64,000 bases of DNA from Heterocephalus glaber (Eukaryota > Chordata > Mammalia > Rodentia > Bathyergidae), in the NCBI RefSeq assembly GCF_000247695.1, contig NW_004624865.1:3454117-3518116 (forward strand). The letters run 5' to 3'. The notes beneath the pieces were generated by a model that saw only the letters and a list, made by a program, of their open reading frames with translations, had not been told where the DNA came from and ran no database searches. This document shows positions 10,440 to 23,039 of the stretch, in pieces. Positions within the stretch are counted from its first letter, which is position 1. Every line of letters begins with the position of its first letter. A program made the position numbers and the translations under genes.

Positions 10440-13400
10440 AATCTCTAAGGAGTGTAGAAATCTCTAAGGAACTCAGTGATACAGTTACTGAGTCCCGTGG
10501 TCTGCAGTGGTCATCAAGTTAGGAGTCCTAGAGGCATTTCACAGAATCTTATTTTGGGCCAATGATATGTGTTTGGCTTTAAAAAGCATGTTAAATAACA
10601 AAGCAACTTTATATTTGGAAAGGGGATATGCAGTCTAAAAAGATACAAACTACAGAAAATGAAGTTTCATGAAATCCCCTCATAGTGACAAAAAGCTAAA
10701 AATAAACTCATGGGGAAAACATCAGAAAATCTTACTAGACGGGCAGAATTGAGAGACTGTCAAATTTATCCAAAAGTCTACTTAGCTAACAGGAAAATCT
10801 CCTAGGTAGAGTAGCCTGAACATCCCACCGCTGTTAGTCAAAATACCTCTATAGAGACTTCATACTGACACTGGCGAACGTTATAAAGATGGTGTAAAAC
10901 AGCCAGACTCACACTGAGATGACATCTAAGATATTCTGAATAATGTCATAGCGAAAAGGTATCAAGCAGTTTCAGTTTTATGAAGATGCAGTAGTCTATT
11001 AAAATAATCTAGTGTTCATTCTTTCCACAAATAATTGCTGATGGGCAGCGACTGACCCTATGTACTTAGAACTTCAAGAATATATGTCACAGGGTCCCCT
11101 TCCAGTTCCCAGTCCCTTCACTGGAAAAAAGAGCTTAGACATTATGTGGGATCACGGCTCTACTTCACCGCTTTTCATACCACACCCCACCTACCAGGGA
11201 GGCTTCGTATATTAAAAATCACAGTCTCCTTTGTAATAAAGAGAGTCATGGGTCATTTTTAGGAAAGATATTTCTCCAACTCACCAACAGGAACACCTTG
11301 CTCTCCTTCACCACGATTGTTCTTCCTCCTTCCTTCCTGTCCTGTGAGATACTTCTCAGACTCCTGTGCATTCTTCTCTGGCTGGACCCCAGCAGTGTCT
11401 CTGGTTGATCTTCATTCATTCAATAGGATTTGATGAGTGCAGACTGTCGGAACCCACATGGGTTCTGGGAGGATACGAGATGAACACAAGCATGACTTCT
11501 CCCCAGAGTGGCCCTAGTGCTATCTTGAAGGACAGTGGTCCCTATGGGGACCCATCCTTGGGTCTTTCCATCCTTGACCTTCAATGTTCTCATCCACACA
11601 AATAGGAGTTCAAATAGTTACTCATTAAGTTTCTTGGCCAGGTGGTGGATGCCAATAGACAATACCTATACATTAAAGCACTTAGAAGATTCAGTGTAAA
11701 TGGTAGATTTTTTAAAAGTGAGAAACCCATTCTTTGTGATTAATAGACAATTTTATATGAATGTGTTTAGTAAAGTATGCATAATTCCCTTCACATAATG
11801 CCTCTCTAAATCTTAAAAAAATTTCACAAGGATTAGATGATTATTCAACAATAATATGCTCATTTTATAATAAAATATTTTATATTCTATAAAAATGTCT
11901 CTATATGATATGAGGGGACATAAATTTTCTTGAAAAAATCCTTTTATAATGGAGGTGACCTTGGTCTAACAGGCTTATCTTTTTATCCTATTTCATTAAA
12001 ACCTTAAGATAATTTTAAAATGCTTTGAAAAATAGAACAGAATATATGAATAAATGAATAAGTAACATTTTAAAAGTTCATCATAATAACAAAAAAGTCA
12101 GCGGTTCTACTCAATTCCAAGGCAATTTTTTACGTAAAACTTTATTTTGTCTGTTCTGGGGTGAGATTATTGTTAGTTCAGGTTCAAAAGGCTGACTTTT
12201 GGAAAGAAGGGGCTGGTGGAGTGTTGTCTGTAGGATTTGTGTTCTGTTTTATTTTATCATCCTGTACGGTTTGTATTTATTTACTAATGTCACAGGTTCT
12301 TTAATTTGTGTATTTTAGGGGGCTATATTCTAGATTCTTTTTTGTGCTCTTGATCTGGTTCCACTGGATGAGCAGTATATTAGATATTCAAAGACCTGCC
12401 CCAGGACCCAGAGAGCTCTGCCTCTCCCTGGGAAAGGATATTAAACACTGGGTATCACAGGAATGCAAGGCTCACAGGGTAAACCGATTCTTCCTCTCTG
12501 CTTCCCAGGAGACGGTGGGAACAGTCATCTTCCTGGCAGAAGATGATACATAGTAGCAATGCTCATGAGCTGAATGGGCCTCCTCTTCCTCTTGCCCCTC
12601 TTCCTGCACCCGGGGAAGTCCCAGGCCATCGTTCTCAGCTCCTGTAGGCTCTACTGTAGCCAGTGTTGATGGATCATCTGCGACCTCAGGTTCCTGCCAG
12701 GCCCACAGATCTCATGCTTCCTTCCCAGAAGAGGAAGAACTACCCAAGGATGTAACCCATTGTTTTCCTTCCATTGGGCTGAGTTGTTCCAGTAAGGATG
12801 TGTACTTCCCTTTGAAGTCTTATTTATTTTTTTAATGAGACATAATCAGACCATGGAATGCCATTGGTCTGAAAATGTAGTACCTTGAACTTGTGTCTCT
12901 CCTGCTAGTTCAGAATCTTGCTCAGAATATGGACCATCCCTGGAACCCACTTCACACAGAAGAGACCAGGCCATATTTAGATTGGGAAAACAAATCTTCA
13001 CCATGACATCTGTATTTCTTTAAGAAGGATTATCTAGACTCCACTCACAAATGGTGTGGATCAAGGTGGTGGACCTGGGAAACTGTGGCTCAGACCCACC
13101 TTCAGGAAGGAATATTTTGAATGTGACTAGATGGCATCTCTAGCAGTTAACTCTTCCGGTTGACCTCAGCTTTGAGGCCGATGTCCTGCTCTTCTCAGAA
13201 TGACCCAGCCAATGACTAAGTGCGATGAAGAACAGTTACTGTAACTCATGGGTGGTGGTTGCTCTGGAGCTCCCTGTGGGGCTGGTGGAGATTGTGTCAG
13301 CTGGGCATCAAGGTCCGACACCTCTTTCTGTCCAGCCTTGCTTCTTCTGGTCTCCTGTCAGTAGACTTCGTCCATGTGATTCCCACTTAGCATGTGTTTG

Positions 13401-14235
13401 GAGAAGACTCAGTTGACACAGTGATACCACAAGCAGGGAAGACCAGGAAAGCAAATGTAGCATAGGGCTTGGGAGACTAGATCACTCATCACTCAACTGA
13501 CTGGCAATGAGGATGCCATGATGAATAATATTCTTGTCATAGTTGGCTGCTGGTACAAAATGGTGACCCAACTGCTTAAACTTCCAATGGTAACTTTAAG
13601 AGAATGTTCTGGTAAAGAGATACACCCTGGCCAACACATCCAGTCAAGCGTTTGCAAAGTGGGGAGTACAATGCTCTTAAGGACAATGAGACTGCACTAA
13701 GTACCAGGGGATAATGAACAGTTGAGGGTGGTTAATCAAAAGCTTAGTTTGATGGTCAGAGAGTCCTCTTGGTAGTTTAGAAAAAAGGCATGATCTGATG
13801 GGCGTCCTCATCCATTTAGTATGTTGTGATAAAAATAATTTCTATCAGGAAGCTTATGAACAACAGATATTTAATTTGTCAGTTCTTGAAACATGTTAGT
13901 GGATTCCCTCAAAGATTTTTAGCTCTCCAGAGTCCTGAAGCTTTAAAGCCTGGAGAAGTGGCCCTCTGCTCCCTATGAAGAGCTAGCTTTCCACCTTATA
14001 GAAAGACGTTTGTAAAGGCTCTCTCCTTGCAAGACAACAGGGTCCCATTCTGAATGTCAGGTCAATAACTTGTGTTAAACAGCTACATAATCCATATATA
14101 CCATAATTTTTTGACTCCCCGATTATTCAGCCAAGATTACCACAGCTGTTATACTTGAGTAGTTTTATACTAGAAGAACAGAAGTACTTACACATTGATT
14201 CTTTGGACACAGGGTAGGGCTAACACTGATAATGT
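10440..14235. other. 3.8-kb stretch without recognised gene
   Basis: No exon or strong repeat is recognised. There are L2-like fragments near 11030-11110 and 11405-11595 (TTCATTCATTCAATAGGATTTGATG.. style). 11,700-12,100 is AT-rich. The 12.5-13.7 kb part looks like old diverged sequence but I cannot name it. Confidence 0.5.
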
Positions 14236-14590
14236 CTTAATCCATCTTCTGTTGCTGTAACAGATTACCAGAGACTAGATAATTTATAAAAGAAAGGTTC
14301 ATTTAACTCATGAGTGTGGTGCACAGGAACTTCCAGGTTGGGTGGCTGGAATCCAGTGAAATCCCCATTCTCTTTCATAATATGTGATGAGCAGCAGAGG
14401 AAGGAAGCTAAGGAAGCCAAACTTCCTGTCCCATGAGAATTAATCTGTCCTCCCAGAAAGACATTACCTTTCTTAACAACCTAATCACCTCTTAAAGGAC
14501 TCATCACCTCTTGCTATTGTTACATTGGGATATAAATTTCACCATGAGTTTCAAAGGTGACAAAATATATGTAAATCATGGCAGATACTT
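14236..14590 (-). mobile_element. MST-like MaLR LTR (antisense)
   Basis: Antisense landmarks in order: CTTAATCCATCTTCTGTTGCTG, CCAGAGACTAGATAATTTATAAA, CTAATCACCTCTTAAAGGACTCATCACC and a final ATTTCACCATGAGTTTCAAAGG. Solo LTR remnant. Confidence 0.75.
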
Positions 14591-15155
14591 GGAAACTCAG
14601 AGTGTTATAATTCCCCAGTAGAGGTAAGAAAAAAAAAACTACATTGAAAAGTAGCAATAGTAATTACCATGTGTCAGGGGGAATCAGTACATATTCATGA
14701 CCCTAGAGAGTAAAAATTCTTATCAATGAGAATAGGACAGAAAATTAGACAAGGGAGAATTGACAGATCTGGTAACGCTCTTCTTAGATATAGGATTTAT
14801 GACTTTTAGTAGAAAGGAAAGTAACTACCCAAAGATGCCCATATCCCAATCCCTAGAAACTGTGAGTAGGTTAGGCTACATAGTAAATGGAAATAAGGAT
14901 CCAGGTAGAATGGATGTAACCAATCAGCAGAGTTTAAAATATGGAGGTTATCCTGGGTTACCCAAGACAGCCCCCAAACTCCTTAAATTAGGGGAGAGAG
15001 AGAAAGGGTAAGAGAAAGAAAGTAGTGGGGGGAAGCAGAGAGATGCTGTGTTGCTAGAGATGAGACCTAGTTAATGCACTTGGCTTCTAAAGCTGGAAAA
15101 AACAAGGACATAGACCCCTCCCCGAAGTCTTCCAACACTTGGATTTTAACCCAGT
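14591..15155. other. Intergenic stretch, nothing assigned
   Basis: Purine-rich around 14990-15040 (GAGAGAGAGAAAGGGTAAGAGAAAGAAAG). No gene recognised. Confidence 0.5.
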
Positions 15156-15270
15156 AAGACCTACTTTTTTTTTTTTTTTTTTTGGTACAGGGGGTTGAAC
15201 TTGGGACCTTGCTCTTGTGAGGCAGGCGCTGGAACCACTGAGCTAAATCCCCAGCCCAAGACCTACTTTT
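15156..15270 (-). mobile_element. ID-type tRNA SINE with 13-bp target duplication
   Basis: The element occupies 15169-15257: a T-tract, then the reverse of an ID unit with B-box (GGTTGAACTTGGGACC region) and A-box (ACTGAGCTAAATCCCCAGCCC). The sequence AAGACCTACTTTT occurs at 15156-15168 and again at 15258-15270, an exact 13-bp target-site duplication. Unlike most SINEs here it has no B1 half. It is not a functional tRNA gene. Confidence 0.92.
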
Positions 15271-15954
15271 GGAGCAAAGTAATAATGAGTCCTTGCCAAA
15301 ATCCAGCTCAATTAGCTTCCCTAGGCCCTGTTGGTGTAGTTGATCGTCATTTCCCATTCCCGCAATATCTATCGGGATCTACTTGGCAGTTGTAATGACT
15401 TCCATTGTGTCCTTAGCCTATGGAGTAAGAGTCACCATAGTGGAAAGCATCAAATAAAAGTCTCTGATATTGGGTGCCCACTTACTTCACTCCTATCAAG
15501 AAAGCAAATAAAAATATATTGCATCCCCAAGTGGAGGGTGGTAATTAGTACCACCCAAAAGAATCTAATGGAAAAAGGAGTGGTAGTACTTCTCACATTT
15601 CTATTACATGTGGCAAATCACTTCCCTGGGGAGACCAGATGACTCCTGGAGAATGCAGTAGACTGACACACCCACAGTGGAACATGTGCCCCAATCAAAC
15701 ATTTGCTTCAGTCAGATTTGCCCAGTGCGGTGTGACTGCTAGAGCAGATTAAAATGGTTCGAGTACAACCACTGAGGCCATTGATTTTGCAAATGTATTT
15801 CTTTCTGTCCCTGTTGCAACAGAAGGTTGGAATAATTCATCTTGATATGCCATGGACAATAGTGCCTATTCACTGGTTTTCTGGGGGCCTGTGTTTACTG
15901 CTTTTCTTCACAAGATATTTGGAAGAGATATGGATCATGTGAATTGTGATCATT
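15271..15954. other. Intergenic stretch, nothing assigned
   Basis: No gene or clear repeat recognised. Confidence 0.45.
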
Positions 15955-16398
15955 AATCATGATATATCAATTTGACAAGTAAGATTAATGAAGTTCTACA
16001 TATGTCTGTGGAGGATTGACATGTAAGCCAGAAAACTGAGGCAGGAGGACCCACCCAAGATGTGGATGGCACCAGGCAATAGGCTTGTATCCTGAGCAGA
16101 ATAAAAGGGGAAAGAAAGAAGTGTTCCCTTCTTTGGGAAGAGCCTCAGTCTTCACCATTGTGTTTAGACATTGGTCTCCAGTTTCTTCAGCCTTCCAACG
16201 CAAACTCTTCAGGTTTCCAATGCAGACCACACTAGTGACGAGAGGGAGCTTCCAGGTCTCTGACCTTCTATTGTACTGGGTCCTCCAACTTTCCTCCATG
16301 CTAATTTTTGGATTCTTCCATTTTTGATCCCACAGCCAACTACTGTGACTCTCCTGCCATTGATCCTGTTTCTCTAAAGAACCCTCGCTAACACAGGG
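15955..16398 (+). mobile_element. ERVL/MLT2-like LTR
   Basis: Landmarks run in sense: ATATCAATTTGACAAGTAAGATT, GGAGGACCCACCCAAGATGTGG, AGCAGAATAAAAGGGGAAAG, and the end CCTGTTTCTCTAAAGAACCCTCGCTAACACAGG. Noncoding remnant of an ERVL-class endogenous retrovirus. Confidence 0.7.
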
Positions 16399-17540
16399 AT
16401 ATTCCATAAAATTCACATTATTCCGTTACATTGCCAACATGATACTGATCAAGGAGGATGAACAAAAGTTGGTTATCCTTTAGCCTGCAATCCAGAAGGG
16501 AGGATATAAGCTTTGGCAGATTCAGGGCTCTGGTACTTCACCAAAGTTTTAAAAGATGCAGTTCAGGGATTTTATTTTCAAAATAAAATACAAATGGTGG
16601 GATCTTTCATTTCCTACTTGAAATAAGGAAGTACAATGTCTGCTAGGCTGCTGTGCATTCAAAAAGGAATATAAATGGTAATGGCATGGGTAGATGTAAA
16701 AATGTTTGTTTGTATTATCTGAAATGTATTAAAATAATCAAGACCTTTAAGTAAAAATGACCCCAAGAGATGAGAGAAAACAATTAGAAGTTTACTGTTA
16801 CCAGATTCTTATATGGGAAATGTCACATACTATCAACTGATGCTGTAGCATTGTAAATTAAGAATGTACACCAAATCCTGAAGTGACCACTGGGAAAACA
16901 AGCAGGTATAAAACATCTAATCAAAGAGATAAAGCAGAACTACAGAAAGTGTTCAATTAATCCAAGAGAATATGATAAAAGAGAGAAAGGAGAGCACAAA
17001 AGAAGAGATGGGACAAATACAACCGAAATAACAAGGTGGTTGATTAAAAACCAGTCCCACTGTGTGTTATTAAAAGGCAAAGATGGTCAGGTTGTATACA
17101 AGAAGCAACAGTAAAGTATAAACTGCCTATAAGGAAACCAGAATAAACATGAATATATAAATAGGTTAAAATCAAGTGGATGGAAAAAAGAAAAATCATG
17201 ACAACAGTAACCAGAAGCAAAGCTTGAATGGCTGAATTAATATCAAAGAAACGCATTTCAAAACAAAGACTTTTACTGAGAATGAGGAAGGTCATTTCAT
17301 AGTTATAAAGGGGTCAATGCACTCAGTGAACTAATTTCAAACATTTCTTCTATATACCTAATATAGAACTACAAAATACATGAAGCAAAAACTAATAAAA
17401 TTATAACTCCAAAAAGAAGAAAATGGCAATCACAGTCAGTGATTTTCATATTTCATGTATCAATAATTCAGATGGAACAAGTTCTCTAAGGTTTAGCACA
17501 TATACAAATGGTATTTGCTCTCACTATATCTACTCCACCT
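16399..17540 (+). mobile_element. Old L1 fragment, 5' part of ORF2
   Basis: From about 16830 to 17520 the DNA follows the L1 ORF2 endonuclease region: TTATTAAAAGGCAAAGATGGTCAG, ATAGGTTAAAATCAAGTGGATGGAAAAA, GAATTAATATCAAAGAAACGC, TTCATAGTTATAAAGGGGTCAAT and ACAAAATACATGAAGCAAAAACTAATA. Many stops and indels make it a dead copy. Sequence from 16400 to 16830 is AT-rich and may be more of the same element. Confidence 0.75.
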
Positions 17541-18600
17541 TGTTTTGGAGATTTGAGTCAAGGCAAAGGGCAAGAAAAAGAAACTTGAGGCCTCCAGATT
17601 GGAGAGAAGTAAATCTTGCCATTTGCAGAAAATACCTATATAGAGAACCACATGGACTCCTAAAAGCTACTAGCCCAGGTAAGATTATTAACACTGAAAA
17701 AGGCAAGATCAAGCATAGAATTAAATAGTGTCATGAGTATATACATGTGACAAGCTCATCAAATTGTATATCCTAAGAATGTGCAGTACATGGTATCCCA
17801 ATGGCTCCTCAATAAATCTGTTTTAAAAAGATCTTAAGAAGAGATTTTAAAATAAAAGGAGACAATTCTGGCAGAACTGTGGAGCGCTTCAGATTTTTAC
17901 AACTGCAAAAATGAGATAGGCCAAGAACTTGGTCGAAGTTTGAATGATTGCAGCAGAGTTCACAGTGACTGGACTCCAAGTGTCCACACAGCACTGGTGT
18001 GTGCCAGTAAATGGGACGTCTACTGTAGAAGCACTATAACACGAGAGTGAACCTCAGGAATATTTAGCACATGGTCATTAAAGGTGCGGCCATGCATGGG
18101 CTTGGGAGAGGAAGAATACAGCAGGGGTTTGTGCCAGAAACAAGGGCCCAAATCAAGAAGGAAGTAATCGGCATGCTTCCAAATGGACTAACTTGTGCTC
18201 ACCACCCTTCTGGGTACGACACATACCTGGGACAGGGTGTGCACCAGCCCATGAATGGCCACATAGGCTCTTTTGTTTCACCTATCTGTATCACTTCCTG
18301 TAAATAACATCTGACTGGAAACTGAGGTTTACTTTCATCGTGGTCTGTGTGTTTGGGGCTGATAACCAGGCCATGGCAGCCACCTGTTGCTCCAAGCGCT
18401 TTCTCTGCTTTGATCACCTTTCCTTCCCACGCCAGATCAGCCAAGGGTACGCTTGTAAATACTGAAATGAGCATAAAATACAATTTTTGAGAGACCTAGC
18501 TCCATTTTTCTTGGTAGCCCTGGAGTCCAGCGCTATCATAGCAGAATCCCAAGTACATTACTTCCTAGTGTGCCACACACTGAGGAGCTTCAAACAGCAG
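17541..18600. other. 1-kb stretch, nothing assigned
   Basis: No gene or clear repeat. The short open frames around 18071-18483 show no recognisable family. Confidence 0.45.
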
Positions 18601-18604
18601 CACC

Positions 18605-19185
18605 TGATCTATGCGCAGTTTGGGAGGTCAGAAGTTTGAAGGCAAGGATTTGCAGGGCACTGCCCACTCCAGGGCTTCCAAGGAAGGACCCTTCCTTGTA
18701 TCTTCTGCTTCTGGGAGCCCTGGGCACTCCTTGATTGTGGCTGAATGGCTAAAGTTCCTACTTCTATCCGTTTTTTCCTATGTGCATTTATGTCTTCTCG
18801 TCTCCTTCTTCTCAGGACACCAGTCCCATTGAGTCAGAGTATGTGCTAATTAAGTATAGCGTCTTTTTTTGTGTGTGGTCCTGAGGGTTGAACTCAGGGC
18901 ATTGGCACTGAGCTACACGCCCAGCCCTGTTTGCTTTTTATTTTGAGGCAAGGTCTCATTTAGTTGCCCAGGCTAGGCTCAAACATGAAATGCTCCTGCC
19001 TCAGCTTCCCAGAGCGCTGACATCACAGGTGTGTGCCACCATGTCTGGCTCCCACCATCATAAATTGTTGGCACCTGCAAAGATCCTCTTTCCAAATAAG
19101 GTCATGTTTGTAGGTACCAAGGTTAGGAAAAGCTTGCGCGCAAGCTTATCTTCTTGATGGACAGAATTCAACCCATAGAGTTGGG
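18605..19185 (-). mobile_element. MLT1-type LTR (antisense) split by a SINE
   Basis: The left part (about 18605-18863) reads like antisense MLT1: GGGAGGTCAGAAGTTTGAAGGCAAGG, CTTCTCAGGACACCAGTCCCATTGAGTCAG. After the SINE at 18864-19054 the right part resumes with TCCTCTTTCCAAATAAGGTCATG and ends AGAATTCAACCCATAGAG, the LTR start in reverse. The order shows that the LTR is older than the SINE. Confidence 0.75.
18864..19054 (-). repeat. B1-dID SINE nested in the LTR
   Basis: Reverse ID half (GAGGGTTGAACTCAGGGC..ACTGAGCTACACGCCCAGCCC) followed by reverse B1 half (GAGGCAAGGTCTCATTTAGTTGCCCAGG..CCTCAGCTTCCCAGAG). Confidence 0.9.
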
Positions 19186-19639
19186 AAATACTGTGACTAA
19201 ATTAAAGAATAAATTAAAGGATCAAAAGGTGAACATACTCCTCTCTCCCTTGTGTGCATGCAGACAGGAGGCTGGATCCAGACACAGGTTGGATGAGGAA
19301 AGGATGGGCGGTTTCTTGGAAGTTCTTGCAGGTATGTGGAACGAGGGTGTGTGAGGTTAAGGTTGGACAGGACATGTGGGAAGGCTGAGCTTCAGGAACC
19401 AGGCTCTCTCTTTCTGAGCCCCTTCCTAAAGCTCATCCTTCTCAGACTCTCACAGCTTGCTTTCTTACACCGGGAGCTCCAGGGAACTGTGCAGGAGTCT
19501 GCTACTGGGTGTGGTCCTGAACCTTAGAATTCTAATCTTAGTCCCTAAAAGCTGTGCTCCTGCTGAGACCATCTGTCCTTGGGAGAGCACCTGCAGATGA
19601 TGACATGGTGGATACCGAATGGTAACTTACAAGGACTTA

Positions 19640-19780
19640 GCCAGCTTTTCATTTGTAATTTACGGATAAGAAAACAGAGATTCCCCAAGAGAAGTGACTT
19701 GACAGGGATCACACAGCAAGTACACAGCAGAACAGGGAATTGAACTTGCGTCTTCTAACCCCAAACCCTGGTCTCTCCAT
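19640..19780 (-). repeat. MIR SINE
   Basis: Clear antisense MIR core: TTTACGGATAAGAAAACAGAGA, AGTGACTTGACAGGGATCACACAGCAAG, GAACAGGGAATTGAACTTGCGTC. Confidence 0.8.
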
Positions 19781-21265
19781 TCCATCTTGACTTTTGCGGT
19801 GTCTAGAACCCTAGAACTCACTGGTCAGAACCTTCATTCCCAGGTGGTACTATTTGGAAATGGAGACCCTGGGAGCTTCTGAACGGGATTAATGCGAAGA
19901 GATAAGGAGTTCTCTCCCCCACGCAAACACACAGCAAGAACACAGCTGCAGGAAACCCAGGACCTCTTCAGACCCTGCATCTGTTTCCACTCTGACCCTG
20001 GACTTCCCAGACCCCAGAGCCAGGAGAAAGATGTGGTGTTTAAACTCCTTAGTTTTGGGCGCCTTCTCACAACAGCCCAGAAAGATGAAGGTGATGCTTC
20101 TATAGGAGATGAGAGGGAAATAAAAATGATTAAGGTATGATATATACATGTACCAGTTCCTCAGGATGGTTGTAATTATTATGTATCACCCACATCTGTT
20201 AATAAAACATAACTTTTTTAAGGGAGAAAGAAAACAATAACACAGTCTGGGTGGGGAGAAGTTTCTCTCCGGGGAGAGGAGAACATTGGGGAGTTTAAAG
20301 AACTCTGTCCAGATCTAATTGAATTCCAGTCCAGTCCAGGGAAAGGTGAAAAATTCATTGAACCTCAGTGATATTCTCAATTCCTTTCTGTTCCCCTGAG
20401 CCTGGAGCTTGCGGAAAGCATTCTCAGAATGGGTGTGAGTGGAGTGGAGGCCCTTGGCAGTGGGTCCCATGGTCCAGCCTTGAGGGCTCTGCTCCGAGTG
20501 TGACCAGCGAGGAGGTAGCTTTGGGGTGTGGGTGCCTGGAATCAAACAGAGGACTCACCTTTCATTAGCTGGACGGTCTCCTTCAATCCACTTCATCTTT
20601 GAGGCTCACTTTTCTCATTTCTAAAACTTGCTACCTGCCTGGAAAGGCTGATGTATGGCTGGCGTAGATGTTGGCTCCTATTTCCTTCTTCCCTCCATCC
20701 CTTAAGTGCACCCTTTGTTCCAGGGTCTGGTGTCCCCAGTGACACACATGTACCTTGGGATTCAGGTGTATAGAAGGAAATAACCTCGATCTGACAAGGG
20801 CTATTCACTCATGGGCTCAGCGAAGGACTCCCACTTCAAAGCTGACTTTCCCAGCTCATATTCCCTGATGCCAAATTTATGATCTGACTTGTATAAGTGG
20901 AAGCATCTAAAAGCCACAGATGATGAAAAAGAACATTGTGAGCCATTTATGTATAATTGCTAGTTCATAATTCTTGCAGATTATTATCAGGCAACCATTA
21001 GAGATTGGTGGTCATAGTTGTCAGCAAAGATGGACTGAGTATGGGGAGAAAGAAGCCCAGGTGGAGAGGAGCTTGGATTATGGAAGGATTATGGATTATG
21101 GGCTCAGTAGAAGGTTTGAAATTTGTGGAGGGAGAGCTACCTGCTCACAATGACCCTGCACACCTGAATGTACCAGTTCATACTCCATCAGCTGCCATCT
21201 AGGTAACACTGTCCTTCAGGGTCCACTTCCCCTCTAAACCCTAGTGGCTTTATGAAAAATGGTGG
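19781..21265. other. Intergenic stretch, nothing assigned
   Basis: Unique-looking DNA without recognised exon or repeat. There is a small ATTATGG-type tandem near 21076-21103. Confidence 0.45.
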
Positions 21266-21269
21266 CATT

Positions 21270-21765
21270 CATCAATGGTTCTCAGTCTATTGGGCTGCTA
21301 CAGTAAAGTAGTTTAGACTGCAACTTATAAATAATCAAAATTTATTTCTCATGGTTCCAGAGGCCCAGAAGCCCAAAGTCAAGGTGCCAATAGATTTCGC
21401 ATTGTGGATGGGAGTGGTGGCTTGTTGTCTACTTTCAAGATGGTGCCTCTTGCTGTTGTCATCACATCAAAGGGGACAAAGCTCCCTCAGACTTCTTGTA
21501 TAATCTCTTCCTCTTGTGACTCAATCCCTTCTCCCAAAACCCCACTTCTTTTTTTTATTTATATATTAATTGGTACATTTTAGGTATACAATACATTTAC
21601 ATTTATCATTGGGTGTTTGTACCTGAACATGATGTATCTTAGTTCTTATTTTTTCCCCATTACCTATGAGCCCTTCACCCCCACCACCCTTCCCTATTAA
21701 AACCCCACTTCTTAATGACTAGCCTCCTGGCTATGAGGCTCCAACATGTGAACTTTGGAGGAAGA
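21270..21765 (-). mobile_element. MaLR-type LTR (antisense) split by L1 3' end
   Basis: Antisense MaLR landmarks are CTATTGGGCTGCTACAGTAAAG, TTTATTTCTCATGGTTCCAGAGGCCCAGAAGCCC and, after the insertion, GAGGCTCCAACATGTGAACTTTGG. The insertion at 21551-21698 interrupts it. Confidence 0.75.
21536..21713 (-). mobile_element. Truncated L1-like 3' end with exact 15-bp duplication
   Basis: AAAACCCCACTTCTT stands at 21536-21550 and again at 21699-21713. The 148 bases between start with a T-tract (poly-A tail on the minus strand) and continue as AT-rich, L1-3'-end-like DNA. Exact duplication plus tail is the signature of target-primed reverse transcription. The family is inferred from composition only. 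Confidence 0.8.
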
Positions 21766-21769
21766 CAAA

Positions 21770-23035
21770 AGTGATTTTCCCAGTGGTCACAGCAAAATGA
21801 GAGTACAAATGGGGAGCAGGACCTGCTTTCTCCCACATTTGTCCTCAGTCCCCACAGTCCAGATCACTTTGTCCTGTCCTAGGTCCAGGTTGGTAGGAAA
21901 GGGGATGAAGGATCTATCTCCAAAAAGGTGAGAGAATGAAGATTTCCACTAGCTAAGAGAATTAAGGGAAGGACTTGCTGGGTTTGGATTCTACCCAGGT
22001 GGAAGCTCACTAGATAAGGCTTTGGACTGTGCATGTCAAGAACACCTGACCCCAGCAACCACGCATGTGCAGATTGGGTATAACACAATCCACACAGGCA
22101 CTCATAGGCAGCAGGCTTCTTTCTGCTTAAACACAGTCAGGGAAGGAGCAGCTGAATTGGATCAGCCTCTTGCCCTAGCAAACGCTATTGGTACTTCGAT
22201 ACCTGCAAGGGCTGCTTTCTAATGATGCACATCTTAGAGACCTAGGGTTGGAAGAGAATTGAGCAGCATGGCATCCCCACACCAGATTATACAGGAATGG
22301 ACAGTTACTTACTGAATAGTTCCAGTGTGCCAGGCACTGGGTCACATGTCAGGATTTGAAGGTGACATCCCATCATGAGAAGCATTCTGCATTTTTTGGT
22401 CTAACTGTCTGGAAAGCGTTTGCTTCAGATGTGTCCTCCTGCATGGTACAAACTCATTTTTGGGAGGTGTGGATGTGCTCTATCCAGGTTTGCATTAATG
22501 ATGGTCACTTGGGCAAGTCTCTCAATACTTCTCATACCAGGTTCCCTCTGGATATGGTGCTACTGCTCTTTCTCTTCCCTCATCAAGACACCCTGTTCTT
22601 TCAGTACCACCCTTTCCAGGACATCAGCTGAGAGACCTAGGCAAGTGAGGCACCCATCAAGGGGGTCAGCATCCACGTATCCTGCTCACTGCAACACTCC
22701 ATCCTTTCTGCACCTGATTCCCCAGGCCCTTGCACTGAAATGACAGGAATGGCTGCAGTGTCTCAGGATAGAGCTGAGCTGCTCTGGCCTGTCACAGGAT
22801 AAGCCAGGTGCACCATGTACAGGAACTCCTGTATAATTCTCAAAATCTTCATCTGATGCTGAAAAGAGCAGACAAGGAACAGGCTGGTGGAGTTGGGTCT
22901 CCTTGGATATTTTCCATCATCTTCAGGGCACGTATGCTTTTCCTAGGGAATTCTAGATCATTTGTGCCTGGTTACTCCAGCATTATGAAAATCTCTGGGT
23001 TCTAACCATAGAAAGAATAAACAAGCATGGGTTAA
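21770..23035. other. Intergenic stretch, nothing assigned
   Basis: No gene recognised; an L2/MIR-like scrap near 22300-22345 (CCAGTGTGCCAGGCACTGGG). Confidence 0.45.
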
Positions 23036-23039
23036 AAAC

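Noticed and set aside
16399..17540. Possible active L1
   Set aside because: Only part of ORF2 remains and it is full of stops and indels.
17900..18480. Possible processed pseudogene
   Set aside because: Short frames look gene-like in places, but no protein family is recognisable and there is no poly-A tract or flanking duplication.
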